64,000 nucleotides of DNA from Rhizobium sp. NRK18 (lineage in GTDB: Bacteria > Pseudomonadota > Alphaproteobacteria > Rhizobiales > Rhizobiaceae). The notes under the pieces are model-generated. The model was not told where the DNA came from. It was given only the letters and a program-made list of their open reading frames with translations, and searched no databases. This document shows positions 16,729 to 25,399 of this stretch, piece by piece (the stretch's first letter is position 1; the number at the start of each line of letters is the position of its first letter). The stretch is taken from the NCBI RefSeq assembly GCF_024385575.1, contig NZ_JANFMV010000001.1, positions 1,083,681 through 1,147,680 on the forward strand, in the 5' to 3' direction. A program made the translations under genes and the position numbers.

Positions 16729-18660
16729 TCAGCCTCCGTTCGCCTGCGTGTCGCCGGCCTGCAGCCAGACGAGCATGGCACCGGGATCGCGATTGTCCCA
16801 GAGATGGTACGGCACAAGCCGCAATCTCGCGGCATGGCGTGCTGCCGGCCGGCTCCGATAGAGGGCGGCGCCCCAGCCATCGATATCTTCCTTCGCCACC
16901 TCAATGTCGACGGCGATCGCGCCCCCCAGTGCCTCGATCTGTTCGGTCCCGGCTTCGGAAACGGACGGTGGGACGACATAGGCGTTAAGATCGGCATCGT
17001 TGTCGACTTCCTCGGCGCAATAGACGAGCGGTCCACGCATCAGGGCCACGCGCCCGGCATCCTGGCGCACCTTCGGATTGGCATATTGCGGGCGGAGCGA
17101 CATGGGCAGGTCGAGAAGGATTCGATCGCCCTTCTGCCATGTCCGCTCCAGCCGGGCATACCCGTCCTTCAGGCAGCCGCTGACGTCGACCGCCTCGCCA
17201 TTGACCGAGAGACTGGCGCCGATAGCCCACTCCGGAATTCTCAGGGACATGGCGAAGGCCTGCGGTTCTGCGACATCGACTTCGATCGAGACGGCCCCAT
17301 CCCAGGGGTAGGACGTTTGCTGGCGCAGTTCGATGTCCTTGCCCGCCACCGTCAGCCGCGCCGTGTTCTGGCCGTAGAGGTGGACTGCGACTTCGTCGTC
17401 GGCGACGGCGTACATGTAGGAGCCGATCGAGGCGACGAGCCGGGCGATGTTCGGCGGGCAGCACGGGCAATGGTGCCACTTCCAGCGATGATGCTTGCCG
17501 GTGCTTTCCAGCGGATTGTCGTAGAAGAACGTCTTGCCGTCGAGCGACAGACCGGTCAGCGCGCCATTGTAGAGCGCCTGTTCCATGATGTCGGCAAAGC
17601 GTCGGTTGGGTCCGCGGCCGAGCATGCGGCTCGCCCAGAAGACGAGCGCCACGGAGGCGCAGGTCTCGGCATAGGCGGTTTCGTTCGGCAGGTCGTAATA
17701 GTCGGTAAAGCCTTCGTTGCTGGCCGAGGGGCCGATGCCGCCGGTCACGTACATCTGCTTCGTCGTCACGTCGTCCCAGAGCGTTTCGAGGGCGCTGGTC
17801 AGCGCGTCGTCGTTGTATTCCGTGGCCAGATCGGCCATGCCGGAATACATGTACATGGCCCTGACGGCGTGGCCGACCACCTTCTTCTGGTCGCGAACCG
17901 GCTGGTGCGACTGGCTGTATTCATTGTTCTTCTGGATGTAGTCGGCAAGCGGCCGGCCATCGCGGACCGCTTCCGCGTCGAAGAAGTTCGGCTCCTGTCC
18001 GCGCTCGTCGATGAAATATTTCGACAGATCGAGATACTTTTTCTCGCCGGTGACCCGCGCCAGTTTGACGAGCGCGAGTTCGATTTCCTGATGGCCGCAA
18101 TAGCCGGGCAACTGTCCCTCGCCATGTCCGAAGACGGTGATCATGTGGTCGGCGAAGCGGCACATGATGTCGAGGAGCTTGCGCTTTCCCGTCGCCTGAT
18201 AATAGGCAACGGCTGCTTCCATCAGGTGGCCGGCGCAGTAGAGTTCGTGGTGATCGCGCAGGTTGGTCCAGCGGCGGTCGGGCTGGACGCGCTGGAACCA
18301 GGCGTTCAGATAGCCGTTGTCGTCCTGAAGCCGCTCATACATGTCGATGATTTCATCGGCCCGCGCTTCCAGAGTGGCGTCCGGCTTGCGGTAGAGGGCG
18401 TAGGCGATCGTTTCGATCGATTTTGCAAGATCGCTGTCCCAGAACATCTGCGTCGTGCCGCCCCAGGGCTGTATCGGGATGACGACGCCAGGGCTTGGCT
18501 TGCGGACGTCGATCGCATCCAGCATGCCGGCCTCGACACAACGATCGAGCAGGATGCCGGCCGTCGCGTTGCAGATCGAGTCCTGCCATTTGCCCCAGTA
18601 CCCGTCGACGCGGACGGCGGGAACGGCAGGAGGACGGAATTGCTTTTCCAGATTGGGCAT
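16729..18660 (-). CDS. GH127 beta-L-arabinofuranosidase-like glycoside hydrolase
   Basis: A 643-residue enzyme of glycoside hydrolase family 127 (formerly DUF1680). An alpha/alpha-barrel spans most of residues 10-430, followed by beta-sandwich domains. The zinc-cysteine catalytic set known for the family is complete: Glu332 and Cys334 in YAETCAS, and Cys400-Cys401 in CPCCPPN, one of which is the nucleophile. No signal peptide, so it acts in the cytoplasm on an imported oligosaccharide or glycoside, probably one with a terminal L-arabinofuranose. It is co-transcribed with a complete transporter, which points to the substrate of that system. Confidence 0.88.
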   Translation of the reverse strand: MPNLEKQFRPPAVPAVRVDGYWGKWQDSICNATAGILLDRCVEAGMLDAIDVRKPSPGVVIPIQPWGGTTQMFWDSDLAKSIETIAYALYRKPDATLEARADEIIDMYERLQDDNGYLNAWFQRVQPDRRWTNLRDHHELYCAGHLMEAAVAYYQATGKRKLLDIMCRFADHMITVFGHGEGQLPGYCGHQEIELALVKLARVTGEKKYLDLSKYFIDERGQEPNFFDAEAVRDGRPLADYIQKNNEYSQSHQPVRDQKKVVGHAVRAMYMYSGMADLATEYNDDALTSALETLWDDVTTKQMYVTGGIGPSASNEGFTDYYDLPNETAYAETCASVALVFWASRMLGRGPNRRFADIMEQALYNGALTGLSLDGKTFFYDNPLESTGKHHRWKWHHCPCCPPNIARLVASIGSYMYAVADDEVAVHLYGQNTARLTVAGKDIELRQQTSYPWDGAVSIEVDVAEPQAFAMSLRIPEWAIGASLSVNGEAVDVSGCLKDGYARLERTWQKGDRILLDLPMSLRPQYANPKVRQDAGRVALMRGPLVYCAEEVDNDADLNAYVVPPSVSEAGTEQIEALGGAIAVDIEVAKEDIDGWGAALYRSRPAARHAARLRLVPYHLWDNRDPGAMLVWLQAGDTQANGG

Positions 18661-18678
18661 GTTGCTGATTTCCTTGTT

Positions 18679-19542
18679 TTACTTGACCGCACCGGCCATC
18701 AGGCCGCGCAGGTAATAGCGTTGCAGCAAGAGGAAGACGACGAGGCAGGGCACGATCATGACGACCACGCCCGCCTGTACGGCGCCCCAGTTGATTGCCC
18801 CCAATCGGCCGACCCTGACGGCGGTCATCAGGACCGGAAGGGTGTACTGGTCGTTGCTGGAGAGCAGGATGAGTGCCGCCAGGAACTCGTTCCAGGCATT
18901 GAGGAAGGCGAAGATCGCCACGGTTGCCACGCCCGGCATGACGAGCGGCAGGAGCACGCGTGTCAGCAGCCGCAGATCCCTGGCGCCTTCGATCCGCGCC
19001 GCTTCCTCGATCTCCTTCGGCACCGCATCGAAGGCGTTGCGCATCATGAAGACCGAGAAGGGCAGTTGCAGCGTGACGTAGACGAGCACCAGGCCCGCGA
19101 GCGAATTGCTCAGCCGCAATTTTGCGAGAATGATGAAGAGCGGCGTCAGGATGGACTGGAACGGGATCATCAATGTTGCGATCAGCAGGATGAAGAGCAC
19201 GTTCTTGAAGGGAAAGCGATAGCGCGAGAACCCATAGCCGGCGAGCACGCTGACGATGACCGTGAGGATGACGGTTGCCAGCGATACGATCAGCGAGTTC
19301 AGCGTATGCTGCCAGACGCCGGCGCCGAACGTGTCGAGTGCGCGGTAGGCGTCGAACGAAAAGCCGTGCAATGGCCATGGCGGCAGCGGCGGCGTTCCGG
19401 CTTCCTGACCACGTCTGAAAGAGGAGAGCAGTGCGATCGCGAAGGGTGCGAAGAACAGCAGCGAAACGATGATGCCGGTGGAATGAAAGGTGAGATTGCC
19501 GAGCAGGCGGCGGCGCGCCCTGATGCTGTTTCTCGAAGCCAT
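18679..19542 (-). CDS. Sugar ABC transporter permease (MalG type)
   Basis: A 287-residue permease with six hydrophobic segments and the cytoplasmic EAA loop visible as EIEEAARIEGARDLRLLTRVLLPL, which docks on the ATPase. Start and preceding stop share one base (TAATG), so it is translated by re-initiation after the MalF-type partner. The open frame extends much further upstream through the partner gene, but that extension is antisense-like noise. Confidence 0.9.
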   Translation of the reverse strand: MASRNSIRARRRLLGNLTFHSTGIIVSLLFFAPFAIALLSSFRRGQEAGTPPLPPWPLHGFSFDAYRALDTFGAGVWQHTLNSLIVSLATVILTVIVSVLAGYGFSRYRFPFKNVLFILLIATLMIPFQSILTPLFIILAKLRLSNSLAGLVLVYVTLQLPFSVFMMRNAFDAVPKEIEEAARIEGARDLRLLTRVLLPLVMPGVATVAIFAFLNAWNEFLAALILLSSNDQYTLPVLMTAVRVGRLGAINWGAVQAGVVVMIVPCLVVFLLLQRYYLRGLMAGAVK

Positions 19543-20471
19543 TATTGGTCCTCCCCGACGCGCAGCAGCCAGAGCTGGAAGACGCTGATGGCGACCAGGA
19601 TCACCAGCACGGCCATCGACAAGGCTGCGCCATAGCCCAGATGGAACGACACGAAGGATTGATTGACGATGTAGTAGACGACGGAGATCATCTTGTTCTG
19701 CGGGCCGCCGCTGGTCATGATGTAGAACTGGTCGAAGGCAAGCACCGAACCGGTGATCGAGAGGATGAGCGCGAGCGCCAGTGTCTTGCGCATCAGCGGC
19801 AGCGTCAGATGACGGAAGCGCTGCCACCAGCCGGCGCCGTCGATCCGTGCCGCCTCCATGAGTTCCGCCGGGATCGACTGCAGTCCGGTCAGCAGGATGA
19901 CCATGGTGAAGCCGGCGATCTTCCAGACCACCATGACGACGATGATGGCAAAGGCCCTGTCGAAGGTGGCGAGAAGATTGAGACGGCCTTCGGTCAGGCC
20001 GATCATCTCGAACAGCGGCGAGAAGAAGCCGCTGTCGACATTGGAAAGCCAGACCCAAAGCAGCGACGCGGACGCGAGACCGACGACCACCGGCAGGAAG
20101 ATGAGCGTCCGGTAGGCGGCGACGAAACGGCGCTGGCGTTCCACGAATATGGCCAGCGGAAAGGCAACCGCGAAGATCGCGATGGTCACGATGACCGTGT
20201 AGTAGGCGGTAAAGCCGAGCGCGTCCCTGAATTGCGTGTCCGAAAACATGCGGATGTAGTTGCGCAGGCCCACCCATTTCGGATTTCCGAGAAGCGACCA
20301 GTTGTGCAGGCTCATCCAGGCGGTGAAGAACACCGGAATGATGAAGAAGATGGCGACCAGAAGCATGGCCGGCCCGATGTAAAGCAATCCCTTCCAGGAA
20401 CCGCGCTGCAGCGATCGGCGCCGTCTTCTGACCGGCTCGGATGTCTTGGTGTGGACTGTGGCGACCGTCAT
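19542..20471 (-). CDS. Sugar ABC transporter permease (MalF type)
   Basis: A 309-residue inner-membrane permease: a basic cytoplasmic N terminus (RRRRRSL) then six hydrophobic segments, with an EAA loop seen as LMEAARIDGAGWWQRFRHLTLP. It pairs with the MalG-type permease to form the channel. The ATG at 20471 (MTVATV) is chosen over a longer frame that would begin within the binding-protein gene; AAGG lies just before it. It follows the binding-protein gene after 109 bases that hold two hairpins. Confidence 0.9.
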   Translation of the reverse strand: MTVATVHTKTSEPVRRRRRSLQRGSWKGLLYIGPAMLLVAIFFIIPVFFTAWMSLHNWSLLGNPKWVGLRNYIRMFSDTQFRDALGFTAYYTVIVTIAIFAVAFPLAIFVERQRRFVAAYRTLIFLPVVVGLASASLLWVWLSNVDSGFFSPLFEMIGLTEGRLNLLATFDRAFAIIVVMVVWKIAGFTMVILLTGLQSIPAELMEAARIDGAGWWQRFRHLTLPLMRKTLALALILSITGSVLAFDQFYIMTSGGPQNKMISVVYYIVNQSFVSFHLGYGAALSMAVLVILVAISVFQLWLLRVGEDQ

Positions 20472-20506
20472 CTGCCTTGATGACCTCTTTCTTGTGTTGT
20501 GCCGGT

Positions 20507-20565
20507 ACCGGCCGGAAGCGTTTCGCGGGTCTTCCGGCCGGTTCTGAAGCCGCCACTGTGGCGGC
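20507..20565 (-). repeat. Two hairpins between binding-protein and permease genes
   Basis: Arms at 20507-20518 and 20531-20542 (core CCGGCCGGAAG/CTTCCGGCCGG) form a 12-pair stem with a 12-base loop. GCCGCCAC at 20549-20556 and GTGGCGGC at 20558-20565 form an eight-base inverted repeat. Such stems after a binding-protein gene commonly protect its mRNA or damp read-through, giving more binding protein than permease. No T run follows. Confidence 0.65.
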
Positions 20566-20580
20566 CGTCCGGGAGGCTTT

Positions 20581-21816
20581 TTACTGGGCGTCGTCGATGA
20601 TCTGCTGCATCTGCGCCTGCGCATCCGAGAATGCCTGGTCGACATTGTCCCCGAAGATTGCCGCATGCGTGAAGCTGGCCCAGGGACCGTTGGCGCTGTT
20701 GATCAGGTCGTTGAACTGCAGGGTGTAGGGCGTCTTGGCGACCTTGATCGCTTCGACACCGACCTTCAGACGAGGATCAAGCCCTTCGAGAACCTGATCG
20801 GCAAGGTCCCCGCGCGTCGGCAGGCTGCCGTATTTGGCCATGATCTTCTGGCCGTCCAGCGAATAGACATAGTCGAGGAACGCCTTGACGTTTTCGAGCT
20901 TGCTCGTCCCCTTGGTGACGACGAAGTTGTCGCCGCCGGCAAAGGACGACGTCTTGCCGTCGACCGAGGGGATTAGCGTCACGCCGAAGTCGAGCTCGGG
21001 GTGCTGGGTGATCATGGTGCCGATGGCGAAGGCGCCGAGCGTCTGCTGGCCGATATTGCCGTTGACGAGGCTGAGGAAGTTCGAACCGTTGTCGGTCGAC
21101 GCTCCTGCCGGCACCGTGCCCTTCTTCACGAGGTTGCGATAGATATCGACGGCCTTGCGCATCTGCGGGGTGTCAAGCGTGGCGGTCTTGCCGTCTTCGG
21201 ACAGGATGTCGGCACCGGCACCCCAGACGAGCGGCGTGAAGGTGAAGATCATGCAGCCGCCGCAGCCGCCGCCGGAAAAATAGAACCCGTATGTGTCATT
21301 GCCCAGCGCCGTGATCTTCTCGGCATTGGCGGTGATTTCGTCCCAGGTGGTCGGTGCCTTGTCCGGATCGAGACCCGCCTTGCGGTAGAGGTCCTTGTTC
21401 CAGGCGAAGATCGAGGTTTCAACCGACAGTGGCAGGCCGTAGATATGGTCCTCGTAGGTCCCGAGCTTCACATGCGACGGCGAGAGCGAATTGAAATAGG
21501 GCAGGGACTTTGCCCAGTCGGTCAGGTCCTCCAGCTGTCCGGCGGCAGCAAATGCCGGGGTGTAGATCAGGTCCAGCGACAGTGCGTCGGGTGCCTGACC
21601 GCCGGCGATAGCGATCGCATATTTCTGCACCAGTTCGCTGAACGGCACTTCCGTCAGCTCGATCTTGTCCTCGTGGCTGCCGTTATAGGCTTTCACGGTT
21701 TCCTTGAAGGCATCGCCGATGCCGCTTCTCACCCACATCTGCACCGTTTCGGCCGATGCGCTGCCGGCAAAAAGCAATGTCACGAGCGCTGTGGATGCCA
21801 TAATCCGACTGAGCAT
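20581..21816 (-). CDS. Extracellular sugar-binding protein of ABC transporter
   Basis: A 411-residue family-1 solute-binding protein. A Sec signal peptide covers about residues 1-22, with likely cleavage after SASA before ETVQMW. It should capture the sugar in the periplasm and deliver it to the two downstream permeases. The loop SGGGCGGCMIF carries two cysteines, odd for this family. Two in-frame ATGs occur six bases apart; the second (21816) is chosen because GGGAGG sits seven bases before it and would abut the first. The gene follows lacI after 62 bases. Confidence 0.9.
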   Translation of the reverse strand: MLSRIMASTALVTLLFAGSASAETVQMWVRSGIGDAFKETVKAYNGSHEDKIELTEVPFSELVQKYAIAIAGGQAPDALSLDLIYTPAFAAAGQLEDLTDWAKSLPYFNSLSPSHVKLGTYEDHIYGLPLSVETSIFAWNKDLYRKAGLDPDKAPTTWDEITANAEKITALGNDTYGFYFSGGGCGGCMIFTFTPLVWGAGADILSEDGKTATLDTPQMRKAVDIYRNLVKKGTVPAGASTDNGSNFLSLVNGNIGQQTLGAFAIGTMITQHPELDFGVTLIPSVDGKTSSFAGGDNFVVTKGTSKLENVKAFLDYVYSLDGQKIMAKYGSLPTRGDLADQVLEGLDPRLKVGVEAIKVAKTPYTLQFNDLINSANGPWASFTHAAIFGDNVDQAFSDAQAQMQQIIDDAQ

Positions 21817-21878
21817 TTCCATTCCTCCCTTTGATAAGGCCACGTGGCATGCGGCCCTTTTTGATGACGTTTGTCTTC

Positions 21879-22898
21879 TCAGGATGCGCCTGCTCCTCCG
21901 CAGGACCGGCGAACAACCAGCCGGCATGGTAGCTTTCTCACACCGAGTTCGACCGGCTCGCCTTCTCCCAGGGCGAGCACCGTCAGCCCTGCCTGACGGC
22001 CGAGCTCTTTCAGGTTCATGTCGATGGTGGTCAGGGGCGGGCGGGTATGCTCCGCCATGATTTCCCAGTTGTCGAAGCCTACGACAGAGACGTCCTCCGG
22101 CACCTTGATGCCGCGCTCGCGCAAGCCGTCGATGACACCGCGGGCAATCTGGTCGTTGCCGCAGAAGATGCCGTGCGGCTTCTCTCCGTCCCGGCTCCAA
22201 AGTTCGGCGACGGCCCGATGGCCCCAGTCCTCCGACCATTGTCCGTAGAGGATTTCCGCGCCGTCGCCGGCGTGGGCGCGAAAGGCCGCGGCACGCTCGT
22301 TGACGGCGGCGAAATCCTCCGGTCCGGTGATGTGCGCCAGTCGTTTGCGGCCGATCTGCCGCAGCCAGTCGGTCGCCAGTTCGGCCCCCTGCGCGTCGTC
22401 TGCGGTGAAAGTCACGCTGTCCGGCGTGCCGCTTGTAAACGCATAGACCACCGGGACCGGAAGCCCCGAAAGGTCGACCGGCAGTGAGCGGTCCAGACGC
22501 TTGCCGGTGGCGATGATGCCGTCCACCTGCTTGTCCAGCATGGCATCGACATGGATCTTGCCGAGCGCCGGATCATCCTCGATCGCGCAGAGAAAAACGG
22601 ACACGCCCTGATCGACCAGCGCTTCGGAAATCCCGGCCATCACGGGCAGGGTAAAACGGCCATAAGTGTCGTTGGTCAGCAGGCCGATGGTCAGGGAACG
22701 GCTGGACAGGAGACCGCGGGCGAGCGCGTTGGGACGAAAGCTCAGATCGGCGGCAACCTTCTTGATCCGCCGACGGGTCTCTTCGGCCATCCGGCCGGTG
22801 TCATTCAGCGCCTTGGACACCGTCGACACGCTGACGCCGGCCGTTCTGGCCACGTCATGAATTGTCGCGCGACGCAATGTCTTGTCCGAACTCGTCAA
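21879..22898 (-). CDS. LacI-family regulator of sugar operon 1
   Basis: A 339-residue LacI/GalR-type repressor. Residues 10-65 form the helix-turn-helix and hinge (TIHDVARTAGVSVSTVSKALND, then RPNALARGL), and the rest is a periplasmic-binding-protein-like effector domain with DNDQIARGVIDGL-type sequence. It is the first gene before the binding protein, permeases, GH127 and ATPase. Two operators lie 26-75 bases upstream of its start, so it probably represses itself and the whole operon until the sugar arrives. Confidence 0.9.
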   Translation of the reverse strand: MTSSDKTLRRATIHDVARTAGVSVSTVSKALNDTGRMAEETRRRIKKVAADLSFRPNALARGLLSSRSLTIGLLTNDTYGRFTLPVMAGISEALVDQGVSVFLCAIEDDPALGKIHVDAMLDKQVDGIIATGKRLDRSLPVDLSGLPVPVVYAFTSGTPDSVTFTADDAQGAELATDWLRQIGRKRLAHITGPEDFAAVNERAAAFRAHAGDGAEILYGQWSEDWGHRAVAELWSRDGEKPHGIFCGNDQIARGVIDGLRERGIKVPEDVSVVGFDNWEIMAEHTRPPLTTIDMNLKELGRQAGLTVLALGEGEPVELGVRKLPCRLVVRRSCGGAGAS

Positions 22899-22923
22899 TC
22901 TGGCCTCCCTCCAAATTTGAGGA

Positions 22924-22939
22924 GAGAAAACCTTTTCTC
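22924..22939. promoter_or_regulatory. LacI-type operator 1 of sugar operon 1
   Basis: GAGAAAA and TTTTCTC flank a CC centre, giving a 16-base operator-like palindrome immediately upstream of lacI. Only the two central bases break full symmetry. Confidence 0.65.
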
Positions 22940-22955
22940 ATTGGACGTGTCAATG

Positions 22956-22973
22956 TAAGAAAACGTTTTCTCA
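22956..22973. promoter_or_regulatory. LacI-type operator 2 of sugar operon 1
   Basis: The core AGAAAACGTTTTCT (22958-22971) is perfectly palindromic around the central CG typical of LacI/PurR operators, and TAAGAAAACGTTTTCTCA extends it with one mismatch. Its centre is 33 bases from operator 1, about three helical turns, so both sites face the same side of the DNA. Confidence 0.75.
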
Positions 22974-23153
22974 AAATAATTCGTCGGATGAGCGGGAGGC
23001 TTGGCTGGTAACGGTTCAACGCAACTTTAGCTGGGGAAGCCTTGTGAGGAGAGGCTTGGCGCGCGACCGCATATCGGCGGGGCAGGTCAATTTCGAATGA
23101 AAATTAGCGCCGGTTAATTAAAACTTTAACTAGTATCCATACGAATACAACTC

Positions 23154-23176
23154 GGTGCGCAACCATTGAGCGCACC
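23154..23176 (+). promoter_or_regulatory. Hairpin in the chemoreceptor leader
   Basis: GGTGCGC at 23154-23160 and GCGCACC at 23170-23176 form a seven-pair stem with a nine-base loop, about 80 bases before the chemoreceptor ATG. Upstream sequence 23115-23150 is AT-rich and probably the promoter. Confidence 0.4.
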
Positions 23177-23258
23177 ACTTCTGATCTCTTTTTGGGCGAA
23201 TGAATTGCTCGCTTCGAGGCGTATGAAACGCCGTCCGTCAAGCGAAGGATTTTTTTAA

Positions 23259-25253
23259 ATGAAACTGGACTTTTCCCGCATCAGTACGAAACTGGCGATC
23301 ATATCGGCGCTCGGCATAGGTTTCATGCTCGTGACCGCATTGACGACCTGGCTAGTCGGCACGTCCGTCGACCAGGCCGTCTCGCTCAGCCGGATCCAGC
23401 AGGACATTTCCCGAAATATGGTATCGATGAAGGCTTCGATGCGGGGCATGCAGATCGGCGTGCGCGATTTCCGCCTGGCAGCGACGCCGGCCGAGAAGGC
23501 GGAAGCCGCCCAATATATCGAAACGCGCTATGAATCTGCGATCGGCTTTATTGACGCCGCGGTCGCCGACATGACCGTTCAGGAGAATGTCGACAGAGTT
23601 CAGAAGATCAAGACCTTGCTGGACAACTATGATCAGGAGGCCAAGAACCTCGCCAGCAAGCTGGCATCCGGCGACGGCGCCAAAGACAGCGAAACCGTAA
23701 AAAGCCTGAGTGCAACGGCCGAGGAAATGTCCACTCTCGTCGATCAGGCGGTCGATGCTGCGAACAAACGTGCAAGCGACGCCACCGACTACCGTCGCGA
23801 GATGCAATCCCTGTCGTCGATCGTGACCAATGTCATGACGGGCGTCATGGTGTTGTTGCTGATCGGTTCAGGGATTTTCGGCAAGCGGGCGATCGCCAAT
23901 CCGATCCGCGAGATCACGGAAAGCATGAACTCGCTAGCAGCCGGCGATCTTGACAAGGACATTCCGTTCACCGGCCGAGCCGGCGAAATCGGCGAGATGG
24001 CCAACGCTGTCGAAGTCTTCCGGGAAAACGGTATCAAGGTGCGTGAAATGAACGCCCAGGAAGCAGCACTCCAGGCGCAGAATGCCGACCTTCAATCCAG
24101 CATAGCCTCGGTGGTGTCCAGTGCGGTCGCCGGAGACTTCAGTGCCCGGATTACCAAGAGGTACGAAAATCCTGATCTCGCCGGGTTTGCGGCGAGCGTC
24201 AACGAACTGGTCGGCTCGGTTGAAAACGGTGTTGACGAGACGGTTCGCGTGGTCGCCTCGCTGGCTGCAGGCGACCTCACCCAGTCGATGAATGGCCAGT
24301 TCCACGGTGCATTCAAGAACCTGCAGGACAACGTCAATACAACAATGACTAGCCTGCGGACGATCATGGGCGAGATCCGTTCGGCGATCGACATGATCAA
24401 TGGCGGTGCCGGAGAGCTGCGCGGTGCATCCGATGACCTGTCCAAGCGAACGGAGCAGCAGGCGGCCTCTCTTGAGGAAACGGCTGCCGCGCTCGAGCAA
24501 ATCACGTCTGCGGTGAAAAACTCCTCGGAACGCTCGCTCGAGGCTTCAGGCATGGTGCAGGAGGCACGTCGGAACACGGAGGAATCGAACAAGGTCGTGG
24601 AGTCCGCCGTCGAAGCCATGGGGCGGATCGAAAAAGCGTCCAGCGAGATCGGCCAGATCATCAATGTCATCGACGAAATCGCGTTCCAGACCAACCTTCT
24701 GGCCTTGAATGCCGGCGTGGAAGCGGCGCGCGCCGGCGAAGCCGGCAAGGGCTTTGCTGTCGTCGCGCAGGAAGTGCGGGAACTCGCCCAGCGCTCGGCG
24801 ACCGCCGCGAAGGACATCAAGACGTTGATCAATCGCTCCGGTGATGAAGTCCGTTCGGGTGTGGATCTTGTCAGCCGGACCGGCGAAGCGCTGCGGCAGA
24901 TCGAAGGCCGGGTCATCAAGATCAACGAGCATGTCAACTCGATTGCGACTGCGGCGCGTGAACAGTCGACCGGCTTGTCCGAGGTCAACGTCGCCGTCAA
25001 CCAGATGGACCAGACGACGCAGCAGAACGCCGCGATGGTGGAAGAATCCACTGCCGCGACCAACCGACTTGCCGAAGAAGCGAAAAACCTCAGCGTCTTG
25101 GTTGCCCGCTTCAAGACGACGGAAAGCGTCAGCGGTCCTCGTCACGTCGCGCCTGCCGCACAGCCGGTGGCGTCGCCCGCGCGTGGTCTAGGACGCAAGC
25201 TTGCCAACGCCTACGGTTCGGCTGCTGCCGCCGCGGATTGGCAGGATTTCTGA
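23259..25253 (+). CDS. Methyl-accepting chemotaxis protein
   Basis: A 664-residue chemoreceptor. Membrane segments near residues 13-35 and 193-212 flank a helical periplasmic ligand domain; a HAMP unit follows (about 212-265, with a second HAMP-like stretch near 300-360), then the signalling domain about 380-640 with the conserved hairpin tip [31 protein letters not shown] region. The last five residues, DWQDF, match the CheR/CheB tether pattern (aromatic, two any, aromatic). Ligand unknown. AAGGA lies before the ATG. It is monocistronic. Confidence 0.9.
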   Translation: MKLDFSRISTKLAIISALGIGFMLVTALTTWLVGTSVDQAVSLSRIQQDISRNMVSMKASMRGMQIGVRDFRLAATPAEKAEAAQYIETRYESAIGFIDAAVADMTVQENVDRVQKIKTLLDNYDQEAKNLASKLASGDGAKDSETVKSLSATAEEMSTLVDQAVDAANKRASDATDYRREMQSLSSIVTNVMTGVMVLLLIGSGIFGKRAIANPIREITESMNSLAAGDLDKDIPFTGRAGEIGEMANAVEVFRENGIKVREMNAQEAALQAQNADLQSSIASVVSSAVAGDFSARITKRYENPDLAGFAASVNELVGSVENGVDETVRVVASLAAGDLTQSMNGQFHGAFKNLQDNVNTTMTSLRTIMGEIRSAIDMINGGAGELRGASDDLSKRTEQQAASLEETAAALEQITSAVKNSSERSLEASGMVQEARRNTEESNKVVESAVEAMGRIEKASSEIGQIINVIDEIAFQTNLLALNAGVEAARAGEAGKGFAVVAQEVRELAQRSATAAKDIKTLINRSGDEVRSGVDLVSRTGEALRQIEGRVIKINEHVNSIATAAREQSTGLSEVNVAVNQMDQTTQQNAAMVEESTAATNRLAEEAKNLSVLVARFKTTESVSGPRHVAPAAQPVASPARGLGRKLANAYGSAAAAADWQDF

Positions 25254-25284
25254 CCCTCAGCCCCGCAACATCCAAAATCACCGA

Positions 25285-25310
25285 GCCTCCGCAAATGCCT
25301 TTGCGGCGGC
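25285..25310 (+). terminator. Hairpin after chemoreceptor gene
   Basis: CCGCAAA and TTTGCGG pair around a four-base loop, and GCC/GGC extend the stem across one mismatch. It is 32 bases after the stop; the following CTTCTCGTCT is only moderately T-rich. A plausible terminator. Confidence 0.5.
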
Positions 25311-25399
25311 CTTCTCGTCTCTGAGCCGGACATGTGAGCGCGGGCGCTGCTTCACTATGTCGCGCGCAGCGCAATCTGACCTCATTTTCCGTTCGACTG

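Noticed and set aside
16804..19635. A 943-codon open frame on the plus strand
   Set aside because: It is antisense to the GH127 and permease genes, crosses their borders, has low-complexity acidic/basic composition and no family motif. GC-rich codon bias keeps this frame open.
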